NCBI GenBank assembly: GCA_016715465.1
Contig: JADKAA010000029.1
Location: forward strand, 1,116,001-1,180,000
Direction of reading: 5' to 3'
DNA: 64,000 bases
Source of the DNA: Saprospiraceae bacterium
GTDB taxonomy: Bacteria; Bacteroidota; Bacteroidia; Chitinophagales; Saprospiraceae
Each line of letters opens with the position of its first letter. The stretch's first letter is position 1. Under the pieces are notes generated by a model. It did not search any database and had not been told where the DNA came from. It worked only from the letters and a program-made list of their open reading frames with translations. Made by a program: the position numbers and the translations under genes. Below, in pieces: positions 53,361 to 62,409 of the stretch.

Positions 53361-56090
53361 TTAGAAAAGACCATTAGACAATTTTTTACCCCGACTTTTT
53401 CGTATACTAACCGATACTACTTTATACTCCGGACACAATGCTTCGCTGTCGTGTTCACTGCTCGTGATGGTATTGAGCTGAAGGTCGGGAAAGTGGAATG
53501 TGGTGCTGAGGATGCCGGGCTTAATTTCATCGGTAAGTCTGGCTTTGATGTCCACCTTGCCTCTGGGTGACTCCACACATACCATGTCGCCATCTGCAAT
53601 CAGATGTTTGGCGGCATCATCGGGGTGGATGAGCAGTACATCCTCGGTGAGGATCATGGCGTTGTTGGTCCTCCTGGTCATGGTGCCGGAGTTATAATGC
53701 TCCAGTTCCCGGTTGGTCGTGATGATGTATGGGTATTCCTTTTGGTGGGTGGTGACCTCATTGCTCTCTTTATACGGTGCGAAATGAAATTTACCCAAGC
53801 CGCGTTTAAAGGTCTCGATGTGCAATATCTCGGTATCTTTTCCGTCTGCGCCTACCGGCCATTGTTTGCCGTTTTTACCCAGTTCATCCCATTTTACTCC
53901 GGCAAAAAAAGGTACGATGGACGATACTTCCTGTAAAACCGTGCCCGGGTCATAATCCGGTTGGGCAAAACCCATGCGGTTCATGATGTCAACAATGATC
54001 TGGCCATCGGCTTTGGTGCCGGGGAGCGGTTCCACTACTTTTTGAACTTTCTGGATTCTGCGTTCGCCATTGGTAAACGTACCGCTTTTCTCCAGGAAGG
54101 AAGCCGCCGGCAATACCACGTGGGCATGTTTGCAGGTCTCCGAAAAAAAGATCTCCTGGACAACTACCAGTTCGAGTTTGCTCAGGGCATTGATGACGTG
54201 GTGGGTATTGGGATCCGTCTGCACCACATCTTCCCCCATCAGCCAAAGGGCCTTAAATTTGCCATCGATCGAAGCGTCATACATCTCAGGTATCTTGAGT
54301 CCTTTGCGGATGGGAATATCTGTCTGGTAGAAGGAGGCATATTTTTTATTTATTTCCGGGTCATAGGCATCCATATACCCTGCACCCTGGTGCGGCTGGC
54401 AACCCATGTCGGCTGCGCCCTGCACATTGTTTTGTCCCCGCAGTGGATTCACGCCCACACCCCTTCGGCCTATGTTGCCTGTGATCATGGCGAGGTCGGA
54501 AATGAGCATGACGGTATAAGTGCCCTGACTGTGTTCTGTGACTCCCAGACCGTGAAACGACATAGCATTTGGCGCCATGGCATAAGCCCTGGCTGCCTTG
54601 CGCACCAGTTCCCTGTCCACACCGGTTATTTCTTCCATTTCATCCATGCTCAAGCCCAGGATTTGCTTTTTGAAATCGCTGTATCCTTCCGTCCTGTTTT
54701 GGATGAAGTTTTCATCCTCCAGGCCTTCGGCTGCGATATAATAAAGCAACATATTGAGCAAAGCCACATTGGTGCCTGGCTTCAATTGCAGGTGGTAGGT
54801 GGCATACCTCGCCATCTCGGTCCTGCGCGGATCGATGACGATGGTCGTCTTGCCTTTCATGGCAAACTGCTTAAGTTTGGCGCCCGTCACGGGATGGGCG
54901 TCTGTAGGATTGGCCCCAATGACCATGATACAGTCTGTATATTTCAGATCCACCACCGAATTTGTGGCGGCGCCGGTGCCAAATGCCCTTTGCATACCTA
55001 AGGCAGTAGGGGAATGACACACCCTGGCACAGGAGTCAATGTTGTTGGTGCCAATGACCGCCCGGATAAATTTCTGCATGAGGTAGTTCTCCTCATTGGT
55101 GCACCTCGCCGAAGAAATGCCTCCGATGGAGTCCGGTCCATATTGGTTTTTTATCGAGGTAAGTTTTTCCGCGATATAGTCGTAAGCCTCATCCCAGGAA
55201 GCCGGCACGAGTTCGCCATTCTTCCGGATGAGCGGTGTACGCAGCCTGTCCTGATGATTGTAAAATGAAAACGCATAACGACCTTTCAGGCAGGTATGGC
55301 CCTGGTTTACTGCAGCATCGTAAGGAGCCTGGATTGATTTGATTTCATTGTTCACAACGGCTACCTCAAGGTTGCAGCCCACACCGCAATAGGTACAAAC
55401 GGTGCGGACCTTTTTATCGACCACCACCGACTTCGATTCAAAGATGTCGGAAATGGCAGAAGTAGGACAAGCCTGGGCACAGGCGCCACAGCTGACGCAA
55501 TCGGAAGCTGCGAACACATTGTCGAAATCTTTGACGATATGGGCATCAAATCCCCTGCCGGCCATATTGAGTACAAGCTGGCCCTGCACTTCATCACAAG
55601 CGCGCACACATCGCCCGCAATTGATACACTTGGAGAGGTCTGAAGTCATGTAGGCATGACTTAGGTCTTTCTTGCGGTCGAGGTGATTTTTGCCTTCGGG
55701 ATAGCGCACCTTTCTAATGCCCACCCTTGCTGCCACGGTTTGCAACTCACAATTATTATTCACCTCACAGGTGAGACAGTCCAGCGGATGGTCGGTAAGT
55801 ACGAGTTCGATGATGTTTTTGCGCAGTCGGGTTACCCTTTGGCTGTCGGTATAGATGTAAGATTCCGCAATCACAGGCGTATGACAAGATGCCTGGACCT
55901 TACGTGGACCACCAGCCGCAAGGGCGACATCCACACTACAAACCCGGCATGCTCCATAAGGATCAAGGTTGGGGGCATCACACAAGGTAGGCACGTAGTC
56001 CTGGCCCAGGTGTCTGCGTACAAAAGAAAGGATAGATTCACCGTCCTGGATGGTGTAAGCTACATCGTTGATAAAGGCAGTTTTTTCCAT
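53361..56090 (-). CDS. fdhA: NAD-linked formate dehydrogenase, catalytic alpha subunit
   Basis: 910 residues, oxidising formate to CO2 at a Mo or W bis-pterin centre. From the N-terminus: a 2Fe-2S ferredoxin-like domain (CDAPNLDPYGACRVC and SCHTPV), the His-Cys 4Fe-4S region HPLDCLTCEVNNNCELQ, two 4Fe-4S motifs CINCGRCVRACDE and CVSCGACAQACPTSA, the 4Fe-4S domain CTYCGVGCNLEV and the molybdopterin domain. The active-site position is Cys (SCARVCHSP), not selenocysteine. Start ATG 56090 (MEKTAFINDVAY). It follows the beta subunit after 4 bases. No fdhD or third subunit gene is adjacent. Confidence 0.92.
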   Translation of the reverse strand: MEKTAFINDVAYTIQDGESILSFVRRHLGQDYVPTLCDAPNLDPYGACRVCSVDVALAAGGPRKVQASCHTPVIAESYIYTDSQRVTRLRKNIIELVLTDHPLDCLTCEVNNNCELQTVAARVGIRKVRYPEGKNHLDRKKDLSHAYMTSDLSKCINCGRCVRACDEVQGQLVLNMAGRGFDAHIVKDFDNVFAASDCVSCGACAQACPTSAISDIFESKSVVVDKKVRTVCTYCGVGCNLEVAVVNNEIKSIQAPYDAAVNQGHTCLKGRYAFSFYNHQDRLRTPLIRKNGELVPASWDEAYDYIAEKLTSIKNQYGPDSIGGISSARCTNEENYLMQKFIRAVIGTNNIDSCARVCHSPTALGMQRAFGTGAATNSVVDLKYTDCIMVIGANPTDAHPVTGAKLKQFAMKGKTTIVIDPRRTEMARYATYHLQLKPGTNVALLNMLLYYIAAEGLEDENFIQNRTEGYSDFKKQILGLSMDEMEEITGVDRELVRKAARAYAMAPNAMSFHGLGVTEHSQGTYTVMLISDLAMITGNIGRRGVGVNPLRGQNNVQGAADMGCQPHQGAGYMDAYDPEINKKYASFYQTDIPIRKGLKIPEMYDASIDGKFKALWLMGEDVVQTDPNTHHVINALSKLELVVVQEIFFSETCKHAHVVLPAASFLEKSGTFTNGERRIQKVQKVVEPLPGTKADGQIIVDIMNRMGFAQPDYDPGTVLQEVSSIVPFFAGVKWDELGKNGKQWPVGADGKDTEILHIETFKRGLGKFHFAPYKESNEVTTHQKEYPYIITTNRELEHYNSGTMTRRTNNAMILTEDVLLIHPDDAAKHLIADGDMVCVESPRGKVDIKARLTDEIKPGILSTTFHFPDLQLNTITSSEHDSEALCPEYKVVSVSIRKSRGKKLSNGLF

Positions 56091-56094
56091 CTTA

Positions 56095-57741
56095 TTAAGC
56101 TTTGAAATAAGGCGACAATTCGTCATTAAAATAGGTCAGGGAATTTTTCACAGGCAGGGGCAGTCCGCCACCCAGCGCACAAAGTGAGCCCACCTCGAGC
56201 GTTTCCAATAAGTCGTTGAAGAGGGTGCGGTCCATTTTGAGGTCTTCATTTCTGGATTTATCGATCATCTCGTAACCCCGTGTAGAACCTAAGCGACAAG
56301 GGAAACACTTTCCGCAACTTTCGTGGGCCGTAAAACGAAACAAATGTTCGATGTAAGCAATCATCGGGAAATCTTCCGGAATGCACACCACAGAAGCGTG
56401 ACCCAGCAAGAAGCCATTGGTCGCAAAGGATTCAAAGTCAACGTTAAGGTCGTCGATTTTATGTACCGGCACCAGGCCACCCAGCGGTCCCCCTATGTGC
56501 ATGGCCTTTATCGCATGCCTGAAACCCTGGCCGAGCTCATCTACAACAAGGCGCAAAGGGGTACCCATTTCCACTTCGTAAATGCCCGGCCGGTTGAAGT
56601 GACCGTCAAGCGACACCAACTTGGTTCCCTTTGATTTTGGGGTTCCTAATGCCGCAAAAGATTCGCCGCCCTGGTTCAGGATAAACGGCAGACATGCCAG
56701 GGTTTCCACGTTGTTGACCACGGTGGGCTGATTGAATAGCCCCTGTTGTACCGGATAGGGAGGTCTTACCCTTACCTCGGGACGCTGGCCTTCTATGGAG
56801 GAAAGCAAAGCCGTTTCTTCGCCACAAATGTAGGCTCCCTGTGCTTTTATCACTTTAAAGTCGAAAGAAAAGTCCGAACCCATGATGTTTGATCCTGTCC
56901 ATCCCAGTGCCGAGACTTCCGCAATGGCCGCTTCAATAGCGGTGATGGATTCAGGGTACTCCGCGCGGATGTAGATCACCCCGTAAGACGCTTTGGCTAC
57001 ATAGGCCGCAATCAACATGCCCAATAAAAGCGCGTGTGGGCGCTGTTCCATAATGTATCTGTCTGAATAGGCTCCAGGATCACCTTCATCCGCATTGCAG
57101 ACCAGGTAACGGGGTTCTGCCTTCATGGAAGCGCAGGCCTCCAGTTTGATGGCAATGGGAAAACCTGCCCCTCCCCTGCCCCTGAGGCCTGATTTTTTTA
57201 TCTGGTCAAGTCCATCCTTTCCTTCCAGTAGCCCTGCGAATGTCTTGTAATAGGTTGCCACATCTCCTGTTGGGGCTGTCAATACAGGTTGACCGAAAGA
57301 ACCTACGTGGTAGGTTTCGACACTGGCTTTTTTATTATTTTTTATTTCGTCTATGGCATCGATATCTGTCCCGGAGTAGTTGGTTTGGTTGAGGTGGAAG
57401 GCACCATTTTCGTGGCAGCGCCCCAGGCAACACATCTCACCCATTTCATCCGGGCTAAAGGCCATATTTAGTTTTTCGCGAAGTCCTTCCTGGGTTCCTG
57501 CGGTGAGGCAGGCGGACCCATTGCACAGGTACACTTTTTTGCCCCTGTTTTCCGGGCTGAGGAAATCATAAAAACTCACCGCACCAAAAACAGAAGACTT
57601 ACCCACGAGAAACTCGCGGTGAAGGGCTTCCATCTCCGCCTGGCCGGGCGTACCATCGGCTTCAGCAGCCTTGGCGTAGGCCTCAAACAAATTATCTTCC
57701 AACCCTTTACGGCCAGATAAGTGACTTAAATTTTTTGACAT
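56095..57741 (-). CDS. Formate dehydrogenase beta subunit, NuoEF-type fusion
   Basis: 548 residues passing electrons to NAD. The N-terminus is a NuoE-like 2Fe-2S domain (CNGSAC and CCLGRC, residues about 78-120), the rest NuoF-like: GRGGAGFPIAIKLEAC (NADH site), YLVCNADEGDPGAYSDRY (FMN site), GAYICGEETALLSSIEG and the 4Fe-4S site ESCGKCFPCRLG with a Cys near LETLEVGSLCALGG. So FdsG and FdsB are one protein. I chose ATG 57741 (MSKNLSHLSGRKG); the open frame extends 59 codons further but with no conserved part. A -7 box lies 45 bases upstream. Confidence 0.92.
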   Translation of the reverse strand: MSKNLSHLSGRKGLEDNLFEAYAKAAEADGTPGQAEMEALHREFLVGKSSVFGAVSFYDFLSPENRGKKVYLCNGSACLTAGTQEGLREKLNMAFSPDEMGEMCCLGRCHENGAFHLNQTNYSGTDIDAIDEIKNNKKASVETYHVGSFGQPVLTAPTGDVATYYKTFAGLLEGKDGLDQIKKSGLRGRGGAGFPIAIKLEACASMKAEPRYLVCNADEGDPGAYSDRYIMEQRPHALLLGMLIAAYVAKASYGVIYIRAEYPESITAIEAAIAEVSALGWTGSNIMGSDFSFDFKVIKAQGAYICGEETALLSSIEGQRPEVRVRPPYPVQQGLFNQPTVVNNVETLACLPFILNQGGESFAALGTPKSKGTKLVSLDGHFNRPGIYEVEMGTPLRLVVDELGQGFRHAIKAMHIGGPLGGLVPVHKIDDLNVDFESFATNGFLLGHASVVCIPEDFPMIAYIEHLFRFTAHESCGKCFPCRLGSTRGYEMIDKSRNEDLKMDRTLFNDLLETLEVGSLCALGGGLPLPVKNSLTYFNDELSPYFKA

Positions 57742-58097
57742 CACACAACGATTTGAACACCCGAACCAGATCCGGGGGATTTTTCCCAAATATACAGGCT
57801 TTTGTGGATAAAAGAACTGGGAACTGATACCAAAAATCAATTCATTCAAATCCGGAAAAGAGGTTTTAATCGCTTCTTTTCCAAAGAAAATTTTACATGA
57901 CAAAAATATTAGTCCCATAATCCGAATGAATTAATTGCAAAATGGACTATTGTGAATATTAATTTTGTTTTTTAAAACCCGTTCCTGATCCTTGCAGGTA
58001 AACTATGTCTGATAATTTCGATAACTGGTCTAAGAATCTTACCATAAGGGTCAGCTTACCATTATTTTCGCATTCAGATCAATTCAATTGGTAATCA
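57742..58097. other. Intergenic stretch upstream of formate dehydrogenase
   Basis: 356 bases between divergent genes. It holds the -7 box for the fdh operon and nothing else I can assign. An open frame in it continues fdh beta upstream but shows no conserved sequence. Confidence 0.5.
57787..57794 (-). promoter_or_regulatory. Putative -7 box (TATATTTG) for the formate dehydrogenase operon
   Basis: TATATTTG on the minus strand matches TAnnTTTG exactly, 45 bases before the chosen ATG of the beta subunit. No TTTG at the usual 19-base distance is seen. Confidence 0.45.
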
Positions 58098-58490
58098 ATG
58101 AAAGCAAAACTCATCAACCTTGCGCTGATCCTTACTTCTTTCCTGGGGTACCTGGAATGGCCTCCTGACAACGTTAAATTCTTATTTCAACTGGAAGGGG
58201 AAGTCCTATCGAAAATGTTTATGGACCCCTTATCGGTGATGCATCCTTTTATCGTCCTGCCTATGATCGGCCAGATTTTGCTGATTGTTTCCCTCTTTCA
58301 AAAAGTACCGGGTAAAAAGTTGAGCCTCCTTGGCCTAAGCTGTCTGAGCATCTTATTGGTGCTATTTTTTATCATTGGACTTATGGGGCTAAACTTTAAG
58401 ATTGCCCTGTCGGCGGCACCATTTCTGGTCGCTGCTGTGGTGGGATTGAAGCATTATTGGAAGAAAATCGAGGTTATTGGGAAATCGTGA
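58098..58490 (+). CDS. Small integral membrane protein, unknown function
   Basis: 130 residues with about four helices: LINLALILTSFLGYLEW, PFIVLPMIGQILLIVSLF, LLGLSCLSILLVLFFIIGLMGL and IALSAAPFLVAAVVGL. No family recognised. The stop codon TGA lies in the first units of the AATCG repeat that follows. Confidence 0.6.
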   Translation: MKAKLINLALILTSFLGYLEWPPDNVKFLFQLEGEVLSKMFMDPLSVMHPFIVLPMIGQILLIVSLFQKVPGKKLSLLGLSCLSILLVLFFIIGLMGLNFKIALSAAPFLVAAVVGLKHYWKKIEVIGKS

Positions 58491-58531
58491 AAATCGTGGA
58501 AATCGGGGAATCGGGGAATCGGGGAATCGGG
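58482..58531. repeat. Tandem 8-9 base repeat AATCGGGG
   Basis: Units AAATCGTG, AAAATCGTGG, then AATCGGGG three times and AATCGGG. It begins inside the end of the membrane protein gene, whose stop codon it supplies, and leads into the hairpin array. Confidence 0.85.
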
Positions 58532-58545
58532 ATGAGTTCCGTAAA

Positions 58546-58800
58546 AAATTAAGCCGGTGGCTTAATTTAGGCACGAACTATGCGCCTCTGCGCATAGCAT
58601 GGTAAAGTGCGGAAACCTTGGATGAGCTAACGTTTTCTCCTTCGGAGAAAAAAATGAGCGGCAGCTCATTTTAGTAAGTTCCCTGCGAAATCGCAGGGAT
58701 AATTCGATTACACAAATCACAGATTTGCTATCTCATACAGAACCGGGCGCTCATCGCCCGGCATATTCAAATACTATTTTAGATGGGAACTTGGAGTCCC
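58546..58800. repeat. Array of eight different short hairpins
   Basis: Eight inverted repeats in 255 bases, all with different sequences: 58546-58568 (10-bp stem), 58578-58597 (8), 58633-58651 (8), 58651-58672 (9), 58681-58698 (8), 58713-58727 (6), 58743-58761 (7), and 58785-58800 (6, one bulged A). Loops are 2-5 bases. Stems are perfect except the last. There is no open frame of note. The 423-base gap from 58491 to 58913 holds only this array and flanking repeats. Confidence 0.85.
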
Positions 58801-58827
58801 TTGCTGGTAGGTCATATTTTAATGTGA

Positions 58828-58895
58828 AAATCTACCTGGCTAACGCCAGATTGACAGGTCGCGGAAATCGTGTAAATCTACCTGGCTGACGCCAG
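58828..58895. repeat. Direct repeat with internal hairpin, two copies
   Basis: The 22-base sequence AAATCTACCTGGCTRACGCCAG occurs at 58828-58849 and 58874-58895 with one difference. Each copy contains CTGGC-N4-GCCAG, a short hairpin. The spacer includes AAATCGTG, the same word as in the tandem repeat at 58.48 kb. Confidence 0.85.
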
Positions 58896-58913
58896 TTTAG
58901 ACCGATGCTACGT

Positions 58914-59852
58914 CTACAATTTGATTATTTTTTGTACCGACATCTGGCCGTCGGCCCATTGTATTTTAATGAAATATAGACCCGCGGAAAGACCGGACAT
59001 ATCCAGTGTTTCGGTACCTGTATCCACTGACAGTCTTTGTCCGCTTAAGTCAAACAATTGGAGCGAAGTTACTCGTTCCTCGGTGCGGATGACCAATTTA
59101 TCCCGGATGATACCGGATAGATTCAACCAATCCTGTTTGCTTCGTTGCGCTTCGGTAATCTCGGAAAGTACACTGCAGCTGACAGTGATGTTGCCTTCAC
59201 AAAAATCTGCCAGTTCGTTGCGGCTATTTGCCTCATAAAAAAATCCGTACCGGTTAAAGCCCAGGCCTTCAGAAAGTTCGATCACTCCGATGAATGGCAG
59301 ACCCAGATAGGTTACAAAACCCGTCGTAAACAAGGTATTTCTTTCTTTGCCATACGATGTAACGATGCCCACACTGTCGACGATGCCGAAATTGGCCTGG
59401 TTTCCGATGGCTTGTTTTTGGCAGGCGGTGAGTGTGGCTCCTGTCACCAATGAAAAATCGAACAGCAGAAATTCTTCCTGACCGCAAAACGAATTTTCTA
59501 CAGGGAGGTAAAAAACCTGTTTTACCGGTTCCTCCTCTCTGATGTAGCCAATGACTTTTTTGTCGAGTGTTTTGTAAGGCAGCTCAATAACAAAACAGGG
59601 CTGCTGCGCCGGCGGACAAGGGTGGCTGCCGCTCAGTTGCTGTTGCAGTACTTTTTTGTAGGTAAAACCGGACATGAGGGTATCTCCCTCAAACCTGACG
59701 AGAAAGCCGGAAGTTACTGCCGGAATGTCGGCATCGTTGTAATGGTTATAAATCCAAAATTTATTTTCGTCAACAAAGGGCAGGTATTGGGCGGTGACAG
59801 GAGTAGCCAGAAAGGGTATGAAGAAGGTGAACAAACAGAATAACTTTTTCAT
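58914..59852 (-). CDS. Secreted protein with T9SS sorting domain
   Basis: 312 residues. Signal peptide MKKLFCLFTFFIPFLATPVTA, a beta-rich body with six Cys (HPCPPAQQPCFV, SFCGQEE, TACQKQ, FCEGNITVSC) including FWIYNHYNDADIPAV and ERNTLFTTGFVTYLGLPFIGVIELSEGLG, and a T9SS domain (KLVIRTEERVTSLQLFDLSGQ to AGLYFIKIQWADG). This body form is common in Saprospiria secreted proteins. Function unknown. Repeat and hairpin tracts flank the gene on both sides. Confidence 0.78.
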   Translation of the reverse strand: MKKLFCLFTFFIPFLATPVTAQYLPFVDENKFWIYNHYNDADIPAVTSGFLVRFEGDTLMSGFTYKKVLQQQLSGSHPCPPAQQPCFVIELPYKTLDKKVIGYIREEEPVKQVFYLPVENSFCGQEEFLLFDFSLVTGATLTACQKQAIGNQANFGIVDSVGIVTSYGKERNTLFTTGFVTYLGLPFIGVIELSEGLGFNRYGFFYEANSRNELADFCEGNITVSCSVLSEITEAQRSKQDWLNLSGIIRDKLVIRTEERVTSLQLFDLSGQRLSVDTGTETLDMSGLSAGLYFIKIQWADGQMSVQKIIKL

Positions 59853-59891
59853 GGGTGTGGTGCTGGTTTACAAAGATAAACAATGAATTCA

Positions 59892-59919
59892 ATTAGGAAT
59901 TAGGATTTAGGATTTAGGA
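59892..59919. repeat. Tandem heptad TTAGGAW, four copies
   Basis: Units ATTAGGA, ATTAGGA, TTTAGGA, TTTAGGA in phase. The core TTAGG is shared with the heptad arrays at 8.1 and 22.7 kb, so all three may belong to one repeat family with a 7-base period. Confidence 0.75.
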
Positions 59920-59976
59920 ATTGATCGATCCTAATTGTCTCCTTATGTCTGAAATTTTTCTGTACATTAAATTGCC

Positions 59977-60057
59977 CTAAGTCGCAGGCGTATTGAACTA
60001 AGGCGAAGCCGTATTGGTCAAAGCGCAGCGCATTGATCTAAGGCGAAGCCGCATTTA
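59977..60057. repeat. Degenerate 20-base tandem repeat with triloop hairpins
   Basis: Four units of about 20 bases, close to CTAAGGCGAAGCCGTATTGA, at 59977, 59998, 60018 and 60038. Two of them hold the triloop hairpin GGC-GAA-GCC and one GCG-CAG-CGC. The 304-base gap from 59853 to 60156 holds only this tract and the heptads; I see no gene in it. Confidence 0.8.
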
Positions 60058-60156
60058 AATTAGGAATATAGATTTTTGAGTCCGAGTTTGTGATTGCACA
60101 AAATGTATGCGGTTCGTCCTTTAAAGCGGGTCAACTCAAGGAAAAATTAATAGTAT

Positions 60157-61712
60157 TTACATCTGCTTCAAAAACTTTCCGGTAGCTAAAAGATTGGCGT
60201 TTAGGTCAAAAAGTTCAATGAAGTAAATACCGACAGGGTAAGCTGAAACATCGACTTTAATGGTGGTTTGAGAAATGGACAAAGAGATCGATTCGCAGAT
60301 TTTACCGGAAACATCACGGATATGTATCGTTTTAATTTTATCAGAACCAGAATATTGAATGGTTAAAAAATCACAAACCGGATTGGGAAAACTAATAAAG
60401 AATTCTTGAATGTCCGCGGATGATCAATTGCATTGTTTACCACAGATTCTTTAATATTTCCATCTCTATCTGTTTTTAGCAGCCAGGTATAGCTCCGATG
60501 ATACTGCGTACCTCCAATACAAATTAAATCTCCATCAGGGCTTTCCTCTATATCACTAATCCTACTAGTAGTATGATCGTCTAAGCTGTCAGCATTGAAA
60601 TGGCTATAGGACTTATAAAATAAAATATTACCATATTTATCCATTTTTCCCAGTGTTCCCAATAACTGATCTTCGCCACCATTGATGCCCTTAACCCATG
60701 AAAATCCACCACCGAAAACAATATTGTTATCCTTTGTCTTTCTGACTATGGAATGAGGAAGAGGAGATTCAAACCAAGAAAATTTAGGAAAAATAATTCT
60801 ATTAATAATTTTATCATTTTTAATATCATACATCAACATAATTTTAGTGTAGAAAATGTCAGGAATTTCACCTGTCATGATATTGTACTTTAATGCTGAT
60901 ATAAATAAAGTACTGTCGTTATAAGCACATATATTTCCTCCGTCAAGAAGTATCTTTTCAGATGGAAACAGATTTTTTCCTTTCCATATGATATCCCCTT
61001 TCTGATTGATTTTTACAAAAAAAACGGAAGAAGGGAGGTCAAACTTCCGCCTCAAGTCATATTCTGCCAAACCTAAAATCAATAAGCTGTCTTCAATAAC
61101 AGTTGCTTTTGAACCCAACACATATTCATTGGAACCAAAATCGCCATAAAATTGGTATTTAAAAGTAAAATCCTTATTCATTATTACAACACCCGGTAAT
61201 AAATTATTATTGTCAGGATTATCAAAGCGAGAAGTGATAAATATATAGTATTTTTCACCTATCTTTTTAACATCATCTAAATAATTCACCCATCCTAAAA
61301 CTCCTTCCAGAGAAACTTTATCCTGAGTTATCACTTTAGACACCTTATTATACCGAATGAATACAAGAGACTCTGGATTACCAGCAAATAAAATATAGGT
61401 TAAAAAACCATCTTCATCAATCACTTCATTATGGGATTTAAAAGAGAAACTCATGGTACTATCCGAAAGTACACTTTGACAGATGACATGACCATCATTT
61501 TTATCATACTCAGCTACCACTACACTGAGATTCCCAAAAAAATTGAAGCCACCAAGACTGAAACCCACATAACAACTATCGGTTTCAACAATGGCAGTGC
61601 CCGAGGTTTCAGAAAAATCATGGTCATAGACCTTGTTAAAATCCTGACCAAATAAAATACAATTGATGGTGATCAATAATTTACAAATCAATAATATTTT
61701 ACTCAAATTCAT
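60157..61712 (-). CDS. Secreted T9SS protein, frameshifted as read
   Basis: Signal peptide LLICKLLITINCILFGQ, then about 400 residues of beta-propeller-like repeats (GGFNFFGNLSVVVAEYDK, VFFVKINQKGDIIWKGKN, GTLGKMDKYGNILFYKSY, WLLKTDRDGNIKES). As written it ends at 60363. In the next frame the sequence continues as ADIQEFFISFPNPVCDFLTI, IKTIHIRDVSGKICESISLS and YPVGIYFIELFDLNANLL to a stop at 60157, a complete T9SS sorting domain. One base is missing near 60421-60432. The restored protein is about 518 residues. The region is visibly richer in A and T than its neighbours. Function unknown. Confidence 0.75.
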
Positions 61713-61761
61713 ATCAGGTATTTCTTTGATTTACCCAAGTAAGAGAACCTTACCTGATTTT

Positions 61762-62409
61762 TCATTGTTTTTCGCTGTCTATAATATAACTTAACCTTGC
61801 TACTACCCTAAACTTTATATAGGCTGAGAATTCAAACTCACCTCTTTCGGCCATTATGATCAATCTTTGCAACCTTTCTTTCAGGGGGAAATTTCGATAA
61901 GCCTCACCAACTATGTATTCCAAGTCTACTTCATTAAATGCATCTTGTCTTTCTCTTTTTAATTCGTAAAAATTAAGGTTTAAATTAACATCAATATCAT
62001 GCTGAAATTGTAAATGAGTAGAAATCAATGTCGCATCTTCAGTATAGGTCAATGTATCTATATGACATTGATTGCGAGGATCTAAAGATAATCGTGTATT
62101 TCCTTTTTTTGTATCACAATGATCTATTTTATCTCCTTTCAGTTTATCAATGTAGTAATTACCAGAACAAACAGCTAAAAGATTGTCAAACTCAAGTCCT
62201 GTGCCAGCTGATCGTGGTATGTAATGTTCTATAAAAACGGAATTCAACTTTCTTTCACAATAAGCACAGCTATCCATTTGCAGCGTGCTTAGTGTACTTT
62301 TAGTCTCCAGCATGCAATCACCTTGCAAATGACTATAGTCGTTGGTTACTTTGCGCAACTCTATCAAACAAACAGGCTCTCTTTCATTCGGGATTCTTAT
62401 CAATTTCAT
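61762..62409 (-). CDS. ptuB: Septu HNH nuclease PtuB (TIGR02646-type)
   Basis: 215 residues. The HNH region runs from residue 48: CAYC, then EHYIPRS (His 62), DNLLAVC and, further on, HCDTKKGN. Two zinc-binding Cys (48, 51) with Cys 81 and His97-Cys98 form the metal frame of the TIGR02646 HNH family, which accompanies the PtuA-type ATPase in Septu and in retron Ec78. PtuB is thought to cut nucleic acid once the ATPase senses phage. The start overlaps the ptuA stop by ATGA. Restriction of which nucleic acid is unknown here. Confidence 0.85.
   Translation of the reverse strand: MKLIRIPNEREPVCLIELRKVTNDYSHLQGDCMLETKSTLSTLQMDSCAYCERKLNSVFIEHYIPRSAGTGLEFDNLLAVCSGNYYIDKLKGDKIDHCDTKKGNTRLSLDPRNQCHIDTLTYTEDATLISTHLQFQHDIDVNLNLNFYELKRERQDAFNEVDLEYIVGEAYRNFPLKERLQRLIIMAERGEFEFSAYIKFRVVARLSYIIDSEKQ

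Noticed and set aside
53961..55001. Long plus-strand frame of 346 codons within formate dehydrogenase
   Set aside because: It is antisense to a clearly coding gene with intact motifs; a shadow frame.
53361..56090. Selenocysteine-containing formate dehydrogenase
   Set aside because: The active-site position has a Cys codon (SCARVCHSP) and the frame has no internal stop.
58389..58574. Minus-strand frame with Pro-Arg-Phe repeats
   Set aside because: It only translates the tandem AATCGGGG repeat and the antisense of the membrane protein.
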